Source: WJKG01 sp964627305 (GTDB taxonomy: Bacteria > Zixibacteria > MSB-5A5 > GN15 > FEB-12). From it: a stretch of DNA of 64,000 nt. The stretch lies in assembly GCA_964627305.1 (NCBI GenBank), contig CAZVHP010000012.1:11259-75258 (forward strand), read 5' to 3'. Made by a program: the position numbers and the translations under genes. Below the pieces are notes generated by a model, which was not told the DNA's origin, searched no databases, and was given only the letters and a program-made list of their open reading frames with translations. Shown piece by piece: positions 11,047 through 19,942 of this stretch; position 1 is the stretch's first letter, and every line of letters starts with the position of its first letter.

Positions 11047-12229
11047 TCACAGATCCCTGACTGGTGATGGATTGGGGGTCGATGTGACGGCGACGGCACA
11101 GCAGATTCCAGACCTCGTCGATGATCTCAAGCGCGAGGCTGGTTTCATCGTCGGTGCCGGAGTTGATGCGGATGCCGCGATCAATTCCGAACCGCTCCAG
11201 CGGCCGCACGATCAGGCCCCGGTTCAGGCACTGTTCATAGAATTCGAGCGCGAAATCGCGATCGGGCATGAGGAGCATGTAGAAGTTGGCGGCTGTTTCG
11301 ACAAACGGAATGTTCATGCGCACGAAAGCCTGTCGGAGTGCCTCGAGCGAGCGGGTGTTCAGTTCAAGTGTCCGGAGCAGAAAGGCGTCATCATCGAGGG
11401 CACCAAGAGCACCCGCCTGAGCGAGCAGATTCGGTTCGAACGGCAGGCGCACCTTGTAGAGCTGCGCGATGATGTTATCCGGGCCGACAGCGTAACCGAT
11501 TCGCAGCCCCCCGAGGCCGTAGATTTTCGACAGCGTGCGAGTGACCAGCAAGTTTGGGTAGTCATAATCGGTACCGTTGGGATAATCCTGGTGAAGCGCA
11601 GCATAGGCATCGTAGGCCTCATCGAGAATGACGAGAACGTCTGAGGGCACTCTGGTCATGAAGTGCTCGAAAGCATCCCGTGTGAACATAGTGCCGGTCG
11701 GGTTGTTGGGGTTGGCCAGGTAGACGATTCTCGTCCGACTGTTGATACCGTCAGCGATGGCTTCGAGGTCGAAGCCCCAGCTTTCCAGAGGGACAAGCCT
11801 GAGTTCATGGCCGAGTTTCTGCGTGCTGACATAGATACCGATGAACGTGCCTTCGACGGTGAGCAGATGTTCGCCGCGGTTCATGAAGGCGTTGACGGTG
11901 CCAGCCAGCAGGGAATCGGTGCCGTGGCCACAGATGATCTGTGCCGGCGATTTGCCCAGCCGGGAGGCGAGTGCCTGCACCAGTTGTGGCGTGCCGGGAT
12001 CGACATAGCGGTGCAGCATGCCGAGGGCCTTTTCGATGGCTGCAACCGCCTTCGGGCTTGGCCCGAGGGGATTCTCGTTGGATGCGAGCTTGATGATCCG
12101 GGTGAGTTTCTTTTCGCGGGCGAGTTCCTCGATTGGTTTACCCGGTTTGTAGGGATTCAGATTGGCCACGTAGTCCGGTATGGGAATGCGTGTTCCCGGG
12201 GCGTTGTCGTTTTTGTCGTTCGCTGTCAT
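11027..12229 (-). CDS. HisC-type PLP aminotransferase, probable tyrosine/aromatic aminotransferase
   Basis: 400 residues, class I/II aminotransferase closest to histidinol-phosphate aminotransferase: NPYKPGKPIEEL and KLASNENPLGPSP at the N-terminus, YLANPNNPTG, ILDEAYDAY, and the PLP lysine in RTLSKIYGLGGLRIGYA with the phosphate-binding Arg following. Unlike the two degenerate PLP-fold proteins in this window, it has all key residues. No other his genes are nearby. In this cluster it most likely makes 4-hydroxyphenylpyruvate from tyrosine, since HisC-like enzymes often accept aromatic amino acids. The ATG at 12229 was chosen because the longer reading (12292) adds a low-complexity stretch. 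Confidence 0.85.
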   Translation of the reverse strand: MTANDKNDNAPGTRIPIPDYVANLNPYKPGKPIEELAREKKLTRIIKLASNENPLGPSPKAVAAIEKALGMLHRYVDPGTPQLVQALASRLGKSPAQIICGHGTDSLLAGTVNAFMNRGEHLLTVEGTFIGIYVSTQKLGHELRLVPLESWGFDLEAIADGINSRTRIVYLANPNNPTGTMFTRDAFEHFMTRVPSDVLVILDEAYDAYAALHQDYPNGTDYDYPNLLVTRTLSKIYGLGGLRIGYAVGPDNIIAQLYKVRLPFEPNLLAQAGALGALDDDAFLLRTLELNTRSLEALRQAFVRMNIPFVETAANFYMLLMPDRDFALEFYEQCLNRGLIVRPLERFGIDRGIRINSGTDDETSLALEIIDEVWNLLCRRRHIDPQSITSQGSVNETCIV

Positions 12230-12328
12230 AGTCGTCTCACGTTGTTCAGTGCCCCGGTGTCGGTGCACTGGTCTGTTTCCTGCTGTCTGCAACAGTCATT
12301 GTGCGTACTGGTTCCGGCCAAAGGCATC

Positions 12329-13489
12329 CTACTCTTTCAGCCACGACTGCGGGTATGACTCATCGAGCGCCTGCCTGACCGGCAGCGTGAGTTTCAGCGG
12401 CTGGAAAGTATCTATCATGACTGCGTACTCGTTTGTCTTTTTGGCCCCGACACTGGCCTCAGTCTTGCCCGGTTGGGGGCCGTGGGGCATTCCGGACGGA
12501 TGCAAGGTGATGGAGCCTTCCCTGATGCCTTTTCGGGACATGAAATTCCCCTCAGCGTAGTAGAGCACCTCATCGCTGTCGATATTGGAGTGGAAATAGG
12601 GGGCCGGGATGGCATTCGGATGGAAGTCAAACAGCCGCGGTGTGAAGTTGCACAGAACGAATGTCCGGGTTTCCAGCAGTTGGTGTACGGGTGGCGGCTG
12701 GTGGGTTTTGCCCACAATGGGACAGAAGTCACGGATATTGACGGCCCAGGGGTAATGGTAGCCGTCCCATCCGACGACATCGAAGGGATGGTGGGGCACA
12801 ATCAGTTCGTGGAGCTGTCCGCGCGCCTTGAGGATGATAGTGAATTCTCCGGTTTCGTCGTGCGGTTCGGCGTATTGGGGGACCTTGATATCGCGTTCGC
12901 AGACAGGGGCGCCTTCGACAAGCTGCCCGTAGTCGTTGCGGTACCTGCGGGGGATATCATAGGCGGTAGCTGATTCACAGATGAGCAGCTTGTTGGCCTG
13001 GGTCTGTTCGAAGTGAAGCTGATATGTTGTGCCTTTGGGGATGACAAGCTGATCACCGTCCTCGAACGCCATGCGTCCGTATTCGGAGTGCATGGTCCCT
13101 GCGCCATGATGGACGAAAATGTATTCATCAAACTGGTTGCGGAAGAAGCGATCGCTGTTTTCGGTGGGCGCGGCGATGGAGATGATGCAGGTATCATTGA
13201 ACAGGCAGCGCCGGCGCGACTGGATGAAATCTCCGGCAACAGCTATCTGGTCGGTGAAGAAGTGAGTGTATAGCAGCGGGGCCTCGGGCCACTCGGCGGA
13301 GTCCGGCAGATCGATCAAGCGTCGGCGCAGCAGCTTCGACGGTATGTTGATATGGTACTTGTTTGAGAAGATGCCGGAGAACCCCAAAGTTGAGAACAGC
13401 TCCTCGCGATAGAGGGACTTGCCGTCGGGTTTGTAGTGGGTTGTATGCGGCTTACGAGGTATGTCGCCCAGTTTGTGGTAGAATGCCAT
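12329..13489 (-). CDS. hmgA: Homogentisate 1,2-dioxygenase, short form
   Basis: 386 residues, cupin-fold homogentisate dioxygenase. Likely iron ligands are His300 and Glu307 in FHSNIDSDEVLYY and His336 in HPSGMPHGPQPG. It opens the ring of homogentisate to maleylacetoacetate. It is shorter than the roughly 430-residue proteobacterial HmgA, as seen in other FCB-type proteins. The ATG at 13489 fits the conserved start FYHKLGDIPRKPH; the frame stays open to 13807 but that part overlaps hppD. It follows hppD by 34 bases. Confidence 0.9.
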   Translation of the reverse strand: MAFYHKLGDIPRKPHTTHYKPDGKSLYREELFSTLGFSGIFSNKYHINIPSKLLRRRLIDLPDSAEWPEAPLLYTHFFTDQIAVAGDFIQSRRRCLFNDTCIISIAAPTENSDRFFRNQFDEYIFVHHGAGTMHSEYGRMAFEDGDQLVIPKGTTYQLHFEQTQANKLLICESATAYDIPRRYRNDYGQLVEGAPVCERDIKVPQYAEPHDETGEFTIILKARGQLHELIVPHHPFDVVGWDGYHYPWAVNIRDFCPIVGKTHQPPPVHQLLETRTFVLCNFTPRLFDFHPNAIPAPYFHSNIDSDEVLYYAEGNFMSRKGIREGSITLHPSGMPHGPQPGKTEASVGAKKTNEYAVMIDTFQPLKLTLPVRQALDESYPQSWLKE

Positions 13490-13523
13490 AGGTACGCTCC
13501 GGTGTTCTGTGCGGTTCTCGGTT

Positions 13524-14627
13524 TTACAGGCTGCCACGAAGCATCTGATCGCGTTCAATGGCCTCAAAAAGAGCCTGGAAATTGCCGTGGCCGAATCCCT
13601 GACTGCCTCCCTGTCGCTGGATGATCTCGAGAAACAGGGTGGGCCGGTCACCGATCGGCTTGGTGAACAACTGCAGCAGGTAACCGTCGCCCTCGTTGTC
13701 GACCAGAATGCCGAGTCGCTGCAGATCGTCCCAGTTCTCGGTGATACGGAAGCCTTTGGCTTTCTGATCCTCGAAATAGGTATCCGGGACAGAGAGGAAC
13801 TCGACACCGTTGGCTCTCAAGGCGGTGATGGAAGATATGATATCCTCCGTGGCGATCGCTATATGCTGAACGCCGCTGCCATTGTACTCGTCAATATACT
13901 CCTCAATTTGAGAACGCTTCAGCCCCTTGTAAGGTTCGTTGATGGGGTTGCGGATTTTGCTGTCGCTGCTGCGCACGACTTTGGAGAGCAAGGCAGAGTA
14001 ATTCGTGGCAATATCGCCCGGTCCGAAATCGACGAATGTTTCAAACTCAAGCGCCTTCTCGAAGTAGGAGGACCAGTAGTTCATCTCGTTGACACGGACA
14101 TTGCCGACGATGTGATCGATGTTGCGGATGCCGGTGTCGTGTCGATCCAGGTGGATTTTCTGCAGCGGCTGGTCGAAGCCGGGGCGGTGAATACCGTGGT
14201 AATCGTCGCGGTTGACGAATACCAGTTCGGTATCATCATACAGCTTGATGGCGGCCTCACGAAAGATGCCGTTGTCGTCCCGGAACTCCTCGGGCGGGCG
14301 GACAGGGATACCGCCGTGCCGGGTGGCGCGTTCGAAGGTGCGGGCGACGTCGTCGACCTCCATGCTCCAGCGCTTGACACCGTCGCCGTGCTCAGATACA
14401 AACGCCGAGACCTCGCAGGCGCCGGCCTTGATAGTGGAGGTAACGACAATCTTGAGGTCGTTCTTGGTGAGGTAGAAGGACATCCGGTCTTTGGATCCGG
14501 TCTCAGGCCCTTTGTATCCGACAATGTCCAGTCCCATAGCGCTGGCCCACCAGAATGCGACCATGCGGGCGGAGCCGACATAGAGCTCAAGGTAGTCGTA
14601 GCCACGGATTCCCATTGTATCAGCCAT
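13524..14627 (-). CDS. hppD: 4-hydroxyphenylpyruvate dioxygenase
   Basis: 367 residues, two vicinal-oxygen-chelate halves. Iron ligands are His172 in NIDHIVGNV, His255 in GVQHIAIA and Glu334 in LFLEIIQR. The C-terminal QRxGxxGFGxGNFxALFE motif is complete. It turns 4-hydroxyphenylpyruvate into homogentisate. The ATG at 14627 is preceded by GAAAGGG. It is the first gene of the minus-strand tyrosine cluster, so the operon promoter should lie in 14628-14947. Confidence 0.94.
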   Translation of the reverse strand: MADTMGIRGYDYLELYVGSARMVAFWWASAMGLDIVGYKGPETGSKDRMSFYLTKNDLKIVVTSTIKAGACEVSAFVSEHGDGVKRWSMEVDDVARTFERATRHGGIPVRPPEEFRDDNGIFREAAIKLYDDTELVFVNRDDYHGIHRPGFDQPLQKIHLDRHDTGIRNIDHIVGNVRVNEMNYWSSYFEKALEFETFVDFGPGDIATNYSALLSKVVRSSDSKIRNPINEPYKGLKRSQIEEYIDEYNGSGVQHIAIATEDIISSITALRANGVEFLSVPDTYFEDQKAKGFRITENWDDLQRLGILVDNEGDGYLLQLFTKPIGDRPTLFLEIIQRQGGSQGFGHGNFQALFEAIERDQMLRGSL

Positions 14628-14947
14628 GATGAACCCTTTCTTGCAGAAATGCGGGTTAAGCGACCGGCACAATTGACGCGGCGGTGACATGATCGCCGGA
14701 GCGTCCTCTCCCTCCCCGCATGATGTGGAGACGACCTTTGGCGTCGGTGACCGGTCGAAGGATATTCGATTTGTGCGCGAATAAGATAGGACGAAAGCTT
14801 ACCGTGCGCAACCGGTTTGGTTGGGGGGTGTGGTTGAGCGACGGCAGCCTGTCACGTGGGGGTCATGAGCACACTCACCCCACATGCACAGCGGCCGCTT
14901 CACGTTCATGAAGCGGCCGTCAGGGATTCCTGTGATGGACTGATAGT
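14628..14947. other. Intergenic region between hppD and the sigma factor gene
   Basis: 320 bases. It should hold the promoter of the hppD operon and the terminator of the sigma-factor gene. The only clear element is the hairpin at 14892-14919. I see no convincing -35/-10 pair, operator or small gene here. Confidence 0.4.
14892..14919 (-). terminator. Hairpin downstream of the primary sigma factor gene
   Basis: An 11-bp perfect stem (CGGCCGCTTCA with TGAAGCGGCCG) and a 6-base loop stand 28 bases past the sigma-factor stop codon. No T-tract follows on either strand, so efficient intrinsic termination is uncertain. Confidence 0.5.
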
Positions 14948-15802
14948 CTAATTCAGATAAGCTCTGAGAGAGCGGCTCCGCGAGGCATGCCGCAACCGGC
15001 GAATCGCTTTCTCCTTGATCTGGCGCACACGTTCGCGCGTCAGTGAGAACCTCGCCCCGATCTCCTCGAGGGTGAGCGCCTTTTCGTGGTTCAACCCGAA
15101 ATAGAGGTTGATCACTTCGGCCTCACGCGGTGTCAGCGTGTCCAGTGCCTTCTCGATCTCCACGCGTAGGGACTGCTTGAGCAGAGCCTCGTCCGGTGAG
15201 GGCTGATACTCATCCTCGAGCACATCGATCAGTGAGTTGTCCTCGGATACCGAGAAGGGGGCATCGAGGGACAAGTGCGAGTTGGAGATCTTCAGGGTAT
15301 CGGAGACTTCATTCTCCGACAGCTCCAGTTCCTTGGCGATTTCATCAGGCGATGGCTCGCGTCCCAGCCCCTGTTCGAGGCGGCTGGAGATTTTGCCGAT
15401 TTTGTGCAGGGTGCCAACCCGGTTGAGCGGGAGCCTGACGATACGGCTCTGCTCGGCCAGCGCCTGCAAAATGGCCTGTCGAATCCACCAGACAGCGTAA
15501 CTGATGAACTTGAACCCGCGGGTTTCATCGAACCTCTTAGCCGCTTTGATAAGGCCGATATTGCCTTCATTGATAAGATCGGCGAGGGACAAACCCTGGT
15601 TCTGATACTGCTTGGCCACCGAGACGACAAAGCGCAGATTGGCTTTAGTCAGCTTCTCCAGGGCCTTCTTGTCGCCCTGCTTGATCCGACGGGCCAGTCG
15701 CACTTCTTCATCGGCGGTGATGAGAGGTGTTTCCCCGATTTCGCGGAGATAGAGGTCTAATGACCTGTCTTCGTCGCGATATTTTAGGGATTGTTTAGCC
15801 AC
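14948..15802 (-). CDS. rpoD: Primary-type RNA polymerase sigma factor, short Bacteroidetes-like form
   Basis: 284 residues. Region 1.2 (DLYLREIGETPLITADEE), region 2 with the core- and -10-binding segment (SVAKQYQNQGLSLADLINEG, FKFISYAVWWIRQAIL), region 3, and region 4.2 with the helix-turn-helix (TLEEIGARFSLTRERVRQ) are all present. Region 1.1 and the long non-conserved insert of proteobacterial RpoD are missing, as in Bacteroidetes sigma-A of about 287 residues. It probably acts as the housekeeping sigma factor. The start is GTG at 15802 with AAGGAG 13 bases upstream. The window's promoters (TTGAnn, 17 bases, TAnnTT) would be its targets. Confidence 0.92.
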   Translation of the reverse strand: MAKQSLKYRDEDRSLDLYLREIGETPLITADEEVRLARRIKQGDKKALEKLTKANLRFVVSVAKQYQNQGLSLADLINEGNIGLIKAAKRFDETRGFKFISYAVWWIRQAILQALAEQSRIVRLPLNRVGTLHKIGKISSRLEQGLGREPSPDEIAKELELSENEVSDTLKISNSHLSLDAPFSVSEDNSLIDVLEDEYQPSPDEALLKQSLRVEIEKALDTLTPREAEVINLYFGLNHEKALTLEEIGARFSLTRERVRQIKEKAIRRLRHASRSRSLRAYLN

Positions 15803-15919
15803 GGTCTGTTAACAGCTCCTTCCCATTGGTGTCTCCGGCTTCTGGCCGGGACTTTCCTATATCCAACGTTGTTCTTGTACAACGACGTAATTGTCAGGTT
15901 CCTCGAACACGGAGACAGT

Positions 15920-17413
15920 CTATCGCCGGATTACTTTGCGCGCAATGGTACCGTCGGGTTCCTGGACAATCAACGGTATCCTGCTGACTGATTCATCCAG
16001 TTCGGTCAGGGAGCGTCGAAGGTCCGCCAATGACTGTATTGGTACGTTGTTCACCTGCAGGATGATGGTACCGCGAGTGATAGCCGAATTCGCGGCGGGG
16101 CTATTGGCGTATATGCGCCGCACGTACACGCCATCGACATGCTGCAACCCCAGCACCCGTGCGATCTGGGGAGTGAAGGTGATAACCTCCATCCCCAGCC
16201 AGGTCTCAAGTTCGAAGTCGTCTCTTGTTTCTGTTCCGGCGAGGAAAGTGTCACGGTCGCCGATGATCGTCTCCAGCAGCATTCTCTCTTTGTTTCGATA
16301 TATCTCAATCGGCACGGTCTGACCCTTCCGTATGGTGGAGACCAGGACGGTGAACTGGCCCACATTCTCAACCGGCCTGCCGTTGAAGGTCGCGATCACG
16401 TCACCGGCACGCAGTCCGGAGCGTTCGGCCGGTGAATTGGCGAATACCGAATCGATCATTACGCCGTAGACCGCATCCATCCCCTGGCGGCGGGCCTCAC
16501 GCTCGGTAACATTTCCCCCGATGTATACACCCAGCCAGCCGCGGGACGCCCGTCCCGAGGAAATCAGATCGGGGACAATAGCTCTGGCGATGTTAATGGG
16601 TATGGCAAATCCAATGCCGACGGAGGAGCCGGTGGGGCTGGATATGGCGGCATTGACGCCGATACACTCGCCGCGGAGGTTCAGCAGCGGGCCGCCCGAG
16701 TTGCCGGGATTGATGGAGGCATCGGTCTGTATGTAGTTCTGGTAGCGGGGCGTATCGGACCCGAATCGCAGGTTACTCCTGCCTTTGGCCGAGATGACAC
16801 CCACCGTCACGGTGCGGTCCAGCCCCTGTTGAGGGAAAGGATTGCCGATAGCAATGGCCCAGTCTCCGACCCGTATCGAGTCCGAGTTGCCGAAAGGAAT
16901 GGCCACAATTTCATCCTCCGGCTCAATCTTAAGGACTGCCAGGTCAGTGTGAGGATCGGCCCCGACGAGGACAGCATCGTAGGCGTAGCCGGTCGAGGTT
17001 CGTACCACCAGTTCCTCACCATCGGCGATCACATGGTAGTTCGTGAGCACATATCCGTCGGTCCGGAAGAAGAACCCGGACCCGTTGGAGGTATTCGATC
17101 CGCGGTGCCACCACGGCAGGGCTTCATCGCGGGATTTCGCTGATATGTTGACGACGGCATCCTGAATCGACTCCACGACGGAGACGAACGGTGATTGCAG
17201 GTGATCGTTCACCTTCACCACGGGATAGGCACTACCAAACGACCCGATCGTCTCCGGTGACTGAGCCACGCTGGATGGCGACAAGTCCAGATTGGATGCA
17301 ACTAATACCCCGATGAGCACTCCAGCCAAAGACAGAACGATCAGGGCCAGCGCACTGGACCCCGTGCGTTTCCTGGAATGCGGTGGGGACGAGGGAAAGT
17401 AGCGGTTTGCCAA
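15920..17413 (-). CDS. DegP/HtrA-type periplasmic serine protease with PDZ domains
   Basis: 497 residues. An N-terminal membrane anchor or signal (about 20-42) is followed by an S1C protease domain with His127 (TNYHVIADG), Asp157 (HTDLAVLK) and Ser239 (NPGNSGGPL). PDZ domains follow: one around 290-380 (SPAERSGLRAGDVIATFNGRPVENV) and a second, more divergent, at about 400-490. It degrades or refolds misfolded envelope proteins. It is independent of the second HtrA at 28340-29716. A strong promoter stands at 17447-17475. Confidence 0.92.
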   Translation of the reverse strand: MANRYFPSSPPHSRKRTGSSALALIVLSLAGVLIGVLVASNLDLSPSSVAQSPETIGSFGSAYPVVKVNDHLQSPFVSVVESIQDAVVNISAKSRDEALPWWHRGSNTSNGSGFFFRTDGYVLTNYHVIADGEELVVRTSTGYAYDAVLVGADPHTDLAVLKIEPEDEIVAIPFGNSDSIRVGDWAIAIGNPFPQQGLDRTVTVGVISAKGRSNLRFGSDTPRYQNYIQTDASINPGNSGGPLLNLRGECIGVNAAISSPTGSSVGIGFAIPINIARAIVPDLISSGRASRGWLGVYIGGNVTEREARRQGMDAVYGVMIDSVFANSPAERSGLRAGDVIATFNGRPVENVGQFTVLVSTIRKGQTVPIEIYRNKERMLLETIIGDRDTFLAGTETRDDFELETWLGMEVITFTPQIARVLGLQHVDGVYVRRIYANSPAANSAITRGTIILQVNNVPIQSLADLRRSLTELDESVSRIPLIVQEPDGTIARKVIRR

Positions 17414-17446
17414 GCCTGCTTTGTCCTCCAGAAGTTAAAGCCTCGT

Positions 17447-17475
17447 AGTATACACAATCTCCGCAACATTGTCAA
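17447..17475 (-). promoter_or_regulatory. Sigma-70-like promoter of the DegP-type protease gene
   Basis: On the minus strand TTGACA (17470-17475) and TATACT (17447-17452) are 17 bases apart. The leader to the start codon would be about 25-30 bases. Both boxes are near-consensus. Confidence 0.7.
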
Positions 17476-17631
17476 CACTTTTATCAGCGAAGGTTGTCTA
17501 TATTGATAACGCAGCCACAGGCGATTTGATTCAAGGAAATTGGACTTGCGGCCTTATTTGCTGCCGTCTTTGCTGCGGTCAACTGATCCCCGGAACGAGG
17601 CCCTGCCGGTGAGGGTCGCGGCGCTATGTTG

Positions 17632-17660
17632 TTGACATTTAAGCCGAATCGGCCTAACTT
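17632..17660 (+). promoter_or_regulatory. Promoter of the aldolase-fol-panB operon
   Basis: TTGACA (17632-17637), 17 bases, TAACTT (17655-17660). Transcription should start at about 17667, only a few bases ahead of the first possible ATG at 17670, so the message is leaderless or has a very short leader. The -10 box has the TAnnTT form also seen at 40529-40534 and 55807-55812. Confidence 0.6.
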
Positions 17661-17669
17661 CCGTTCGCG

Positions 17670-18335
17670 ATGGTATCACCGTTTATGATGAAAAAGCAGA
17701 TTATCGAAACTGCCCGCTGGCTTTGGGAGAAGAAGTTCATTGTCGGAACCGATGGCAACCTGTCGGTTCGGCTTGATGACGACCGAATCATGGTCACTCC
17801 CGGCGGTCTGGCCAAGGGCCGCCTGTCTCCCGATGACCTGGTGCTGGTCGACCGCAACGGCAAGCATCTGCAGGGCCGGAACAAGGCCTCGTCGGAGCTG
17901 GCGATGCACTTGTGCGTCTACCGAGAGAGGCCGGATATCACCGCTTGCGTGCATTCGCACGCGCCGTACTCGACAGCCTTTGCTGTTGCCGGAGTTCACC
18001 TTGCCGAGGATGTACTCCCCGAGGTCGTCGTTGGTGTGGGTGGAATCCCGCTGACCGATTATGCCCCCCCGGGCACTGATGCTGTCCCGAAGGTTTTGGA
18101 GCCGTTTCTGGCTGACAACAACGCCTTTTTGCTGCGCAGTCACGGTCTGCTGACGATTGGACGGACGCTCGAGGAGGCCTACAACCGGCATGAGACGGTC
18201 GAGCATTATGCTCGCATTGTCCATCTGGCCCGCCAGCTTGGTAATGTGGAGAGTATTCCTTCCGAGGATTACGAGCGTCTGGCGAAGATGCGCCTGAAGC
18301 TTGATGAGGCCTGGGACAAAACCACAAAGAGGTAG
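17670..18335 (+). CDS. Class II aldolase/adducin family protein (fuculose-phosphate aldolase-like)
   Basis: 221 residues. The typical start (FIVGTDGNLSVRL) and the zinc-binding histidines in CVHSHAPYS and LLRSHGLL are present. Known members cleave L-fuculose-1-phosphate, ribulose phosphate or methylthioribulose phosphate; the substrate cannot be read from sequence. It opens an operon with an aminotransferase-fold protein, folB, folK, a deoxynucleoside kinase and panB. Starts at 17670, 17685 or 17688 are possible; none has a good ribosome-binding site, and the promoter lies immediately upstream. A role in cofactor metabolism is only inferred from the neighbours. Confidence 0.87.
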   Translation: MVSPFMMKKQIIETARWLWEKKFIVGTDGNLSVRLDDDRIMVTPGGLAKGRLSPDDLVLVDRNGKHLQGRNKASSELAMHLCVYRERPDITACVHSHAPYSTAFAVAGVHLAEDVLPEVVVGVGGIPLTDYAPPGTDAVPKVLEPFLADNNAFLLRSHGLLTIGRTLEEAYNRHETVEHYARIVHLARQLGNVESIPSEDYERLAKMRLKLDEAWDKTTKR

Positions 18336-18340
18336 AATCC

Positions 18341-19522
18341 GTGCTGGTCAAGCGTGTGGTGGTCGAAAAGGCGAATCGCCTCTATCAACTCCCGCCGGAG
18401 GTCGACTCTTTGCTGCGGCTTGCGCGCAAACGCGAGCGAAGTCATGCGCGCAAGGGCGATCTGATTGATCTGGCGACCTTCAAATGGCCGGTCTCGGAGC
18501 TTGACCTGGCCGGAGATCGGGCCAACTTCGCGCCGGCCAACCTGACCGAGCTCATGCGGCTCAAGTCGCTGGCCGCCGACTGGGTTGAGAAGCGAACGGG
18601 CGCCAAAGTCGACCCCGACAAGGAGGTCTTCATCGGTGCCGGCATTTCCCAGATGTCCATACTGCTGAGCCTCGCGTTCATCGACCATGGCGATGTGGGC
18701 TTCGTTCCCGAGCTGGGATTGCCGCTGTATCGTCGAGCAATAGCTGCCTGTGGTGGAGAGGCGGTCAGTTACGGTGTGAATGGCCGGGATAGCTGGTCAA
18801 TAGGGATGGACCGTCTGAATACCGGGCTGGGACGAGTTGCCCGGCTGATGTTCATCAACAGCCCCCACAACCCGACGGGCATGACAGTTGCTGACGCTGA
18901 GCTTGACGAACTGGTGTGGATGGCCGGTCGGTCGCATGTCGCCCTGGTCAATGATGCCGCTTATGCTGATTTGTGTGATCCGCGGATCCCCTCGCTGTTG
19001 AGTGCGACGGGGGCCAGGAAGGTGGGCGTTGAGTTGTATTCGTTCGCGTACAACCTGGGGCTGCCCGGTGTGCCGTTGGGTTTCATGGCCGGGCAACGCG
19101 ACATTATCAGCGGTGTCAAACAGGCCGCGCGCTTGTTGCCGCCGTATCTGCCATCATCGCTCGTTGATGCCGCCGGGCGGGCGATTGCGGGATATCCTAT
19201 ATCGACTCTGATTGCCGCCCGTGATGCTGTTGAAAAGGCCAGGACAGCCTTGTTGCCGCTGCTGGAGGGGTTGCACGTTCAGCCTGCCAGCGCCCCGACT
19301 ATCCCCTTTGTCTGGGCCAGAGTGGACTCGCGAACCGACGCCAACCGGAGCGTGGACCGTTTTTACCGTCGCTGGCGAATCCAGGCGATCCCGGGAACGG
19401 TGTTCGGTGATATTGGCGAGCAGTATGTGCGTTTCTCCCTGACGGTCACGCCGGAGACGATTGAGCAGGCCCGTGCGCGGCTCAGTCGACGTCCGGCCCG
19501 CAGAAAGAGAAAACCGTCATGA
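18341..19522 (+). CDS. Class I/II aminotransferase-fold protein lacking the PLP lysine
   Basis: 393 residues from a GTG start with AGAGGTAG ahead of it, 5 bases after the aldolase gene. The fold matches LL-diaminopimelate/aspartate aminotransferases: FINSPHNPTGM, LVNDAAYADL, and the carboxylate-binding Arg in QYVRFSL. Where active enzymes have S-x-S-K-T-x-N-M-T-G-W-R, this protein reads SFAYNLGLPGVP: the Schiff-base lysine is Tyr237 and the phosphate-binding arginine is Pro245. It should therefore be unable to run normal transamination. It could be a regulator, a partner protein, or an enzyme with another chemistry. The stop overlaps folB (ATGA). Confidence 0.85.
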   Translation: MLVKRVVVEKANRLYQLPPEVDSLLRLARKRERSHARKGDLIDLATFKWPVSELDLAGDRANFAPANLTELMRLKSLAADWVEKRTGAKVDPDKEVFIGAGISQMSILLSLAFIDHGDVGFVPELGLPLYRRAIAACGGEAVSYGVNGRDSWSIGMDRLNTGLGRVARLMFINSPHNPTGMTVADAELDELVWMAGRSHVALVNDAAYADLCDPRIPSLLSATGARKVGVELYSFAYNLGLPGVPLGFMAGQRDIISGVKQAARLLPPYLPSSLVDAAGRAIAGYPISTLIAARDAVEKARTALLPLLEGLHVQPASAPTIPFVWARVDSRTDANRSVDRFYRRWRIQAIPGTVFGDIGEQYVRFSLTVTPETIEQARARLSRRPARRKRKPS

Positions 19523-19905
19523 GTGTGGCGTCTTCGGTTGACCGGGTCCGCCTTGTCGGCATGAGTTTTTACGGTTATCACGGCGTCAGCGCCGCCGAGA
19601 AGGAGACGGGGCGTATGTTTGAGATTGACTGCGAGATGGCGGTCGATCTGGTCGGTGCTGGACGTTCTGACCGACTGGCCGATACAGTAGACTATGAGAA
19701 GGTTTTCAGGCTGATCAAGGAGACGGTCGAAGGGAAAGCCTTCAGTTTGCTGGAGGGACTGGCCCAGAGACTTGCGGGGCGCCTGATAAAATCTTTCGAG
19801 GTCGATACGGTGACGCTCCGTGTTCGCAAGATGAACCCACCGATCGCGGGCCACATCCGGTATGTGGAGGTTGAGTTGACGCGCCGCAGGGACCAGATCG
19901 GCTGA
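19519..19905 (+). CDS. folB: Dihydroneopterin aldolase
   Basis: 128 residues, normal size for FolB. MSFYGYHGVSAAEKETGRMF is the conserved N-terminal segment with the pterin-site residues, and VTLRVRKMNPPIAGHI the C-terminal signature with the catalytic lysine. It makes 6-hydroxymethyl-dihydropterin for folate synthesis. Its ATG overlaps the stop of the gene before it, so translation is coupled, and folK follows 37 bases later. Confidence 0.93.
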   Translation: MSVASSVDRVRLVGMSFYGYHGVSAAEKETGRMFEIDCEMAVDLVGAGRSDRLADTVDYEKVFRLIKETVEGKAFSLLEGLAQRLAGRLIKSFEVDTVTLRVRKMNPPIAGHIRYVEVELTRRRDQIG

Positions 19906-19942
19906 TGCCGGCACCGAGGACTTTCAACAGGACAGGTTCACG

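Noticed and set aside
13490..13807. A 106-codon N-terminal extension of homogentisate dioxygenase
   Set aside because: It overlaps hppD in another frame, is Ser/Arg-rich without motifs, and the family N-terminus begins at the ATG 13489.
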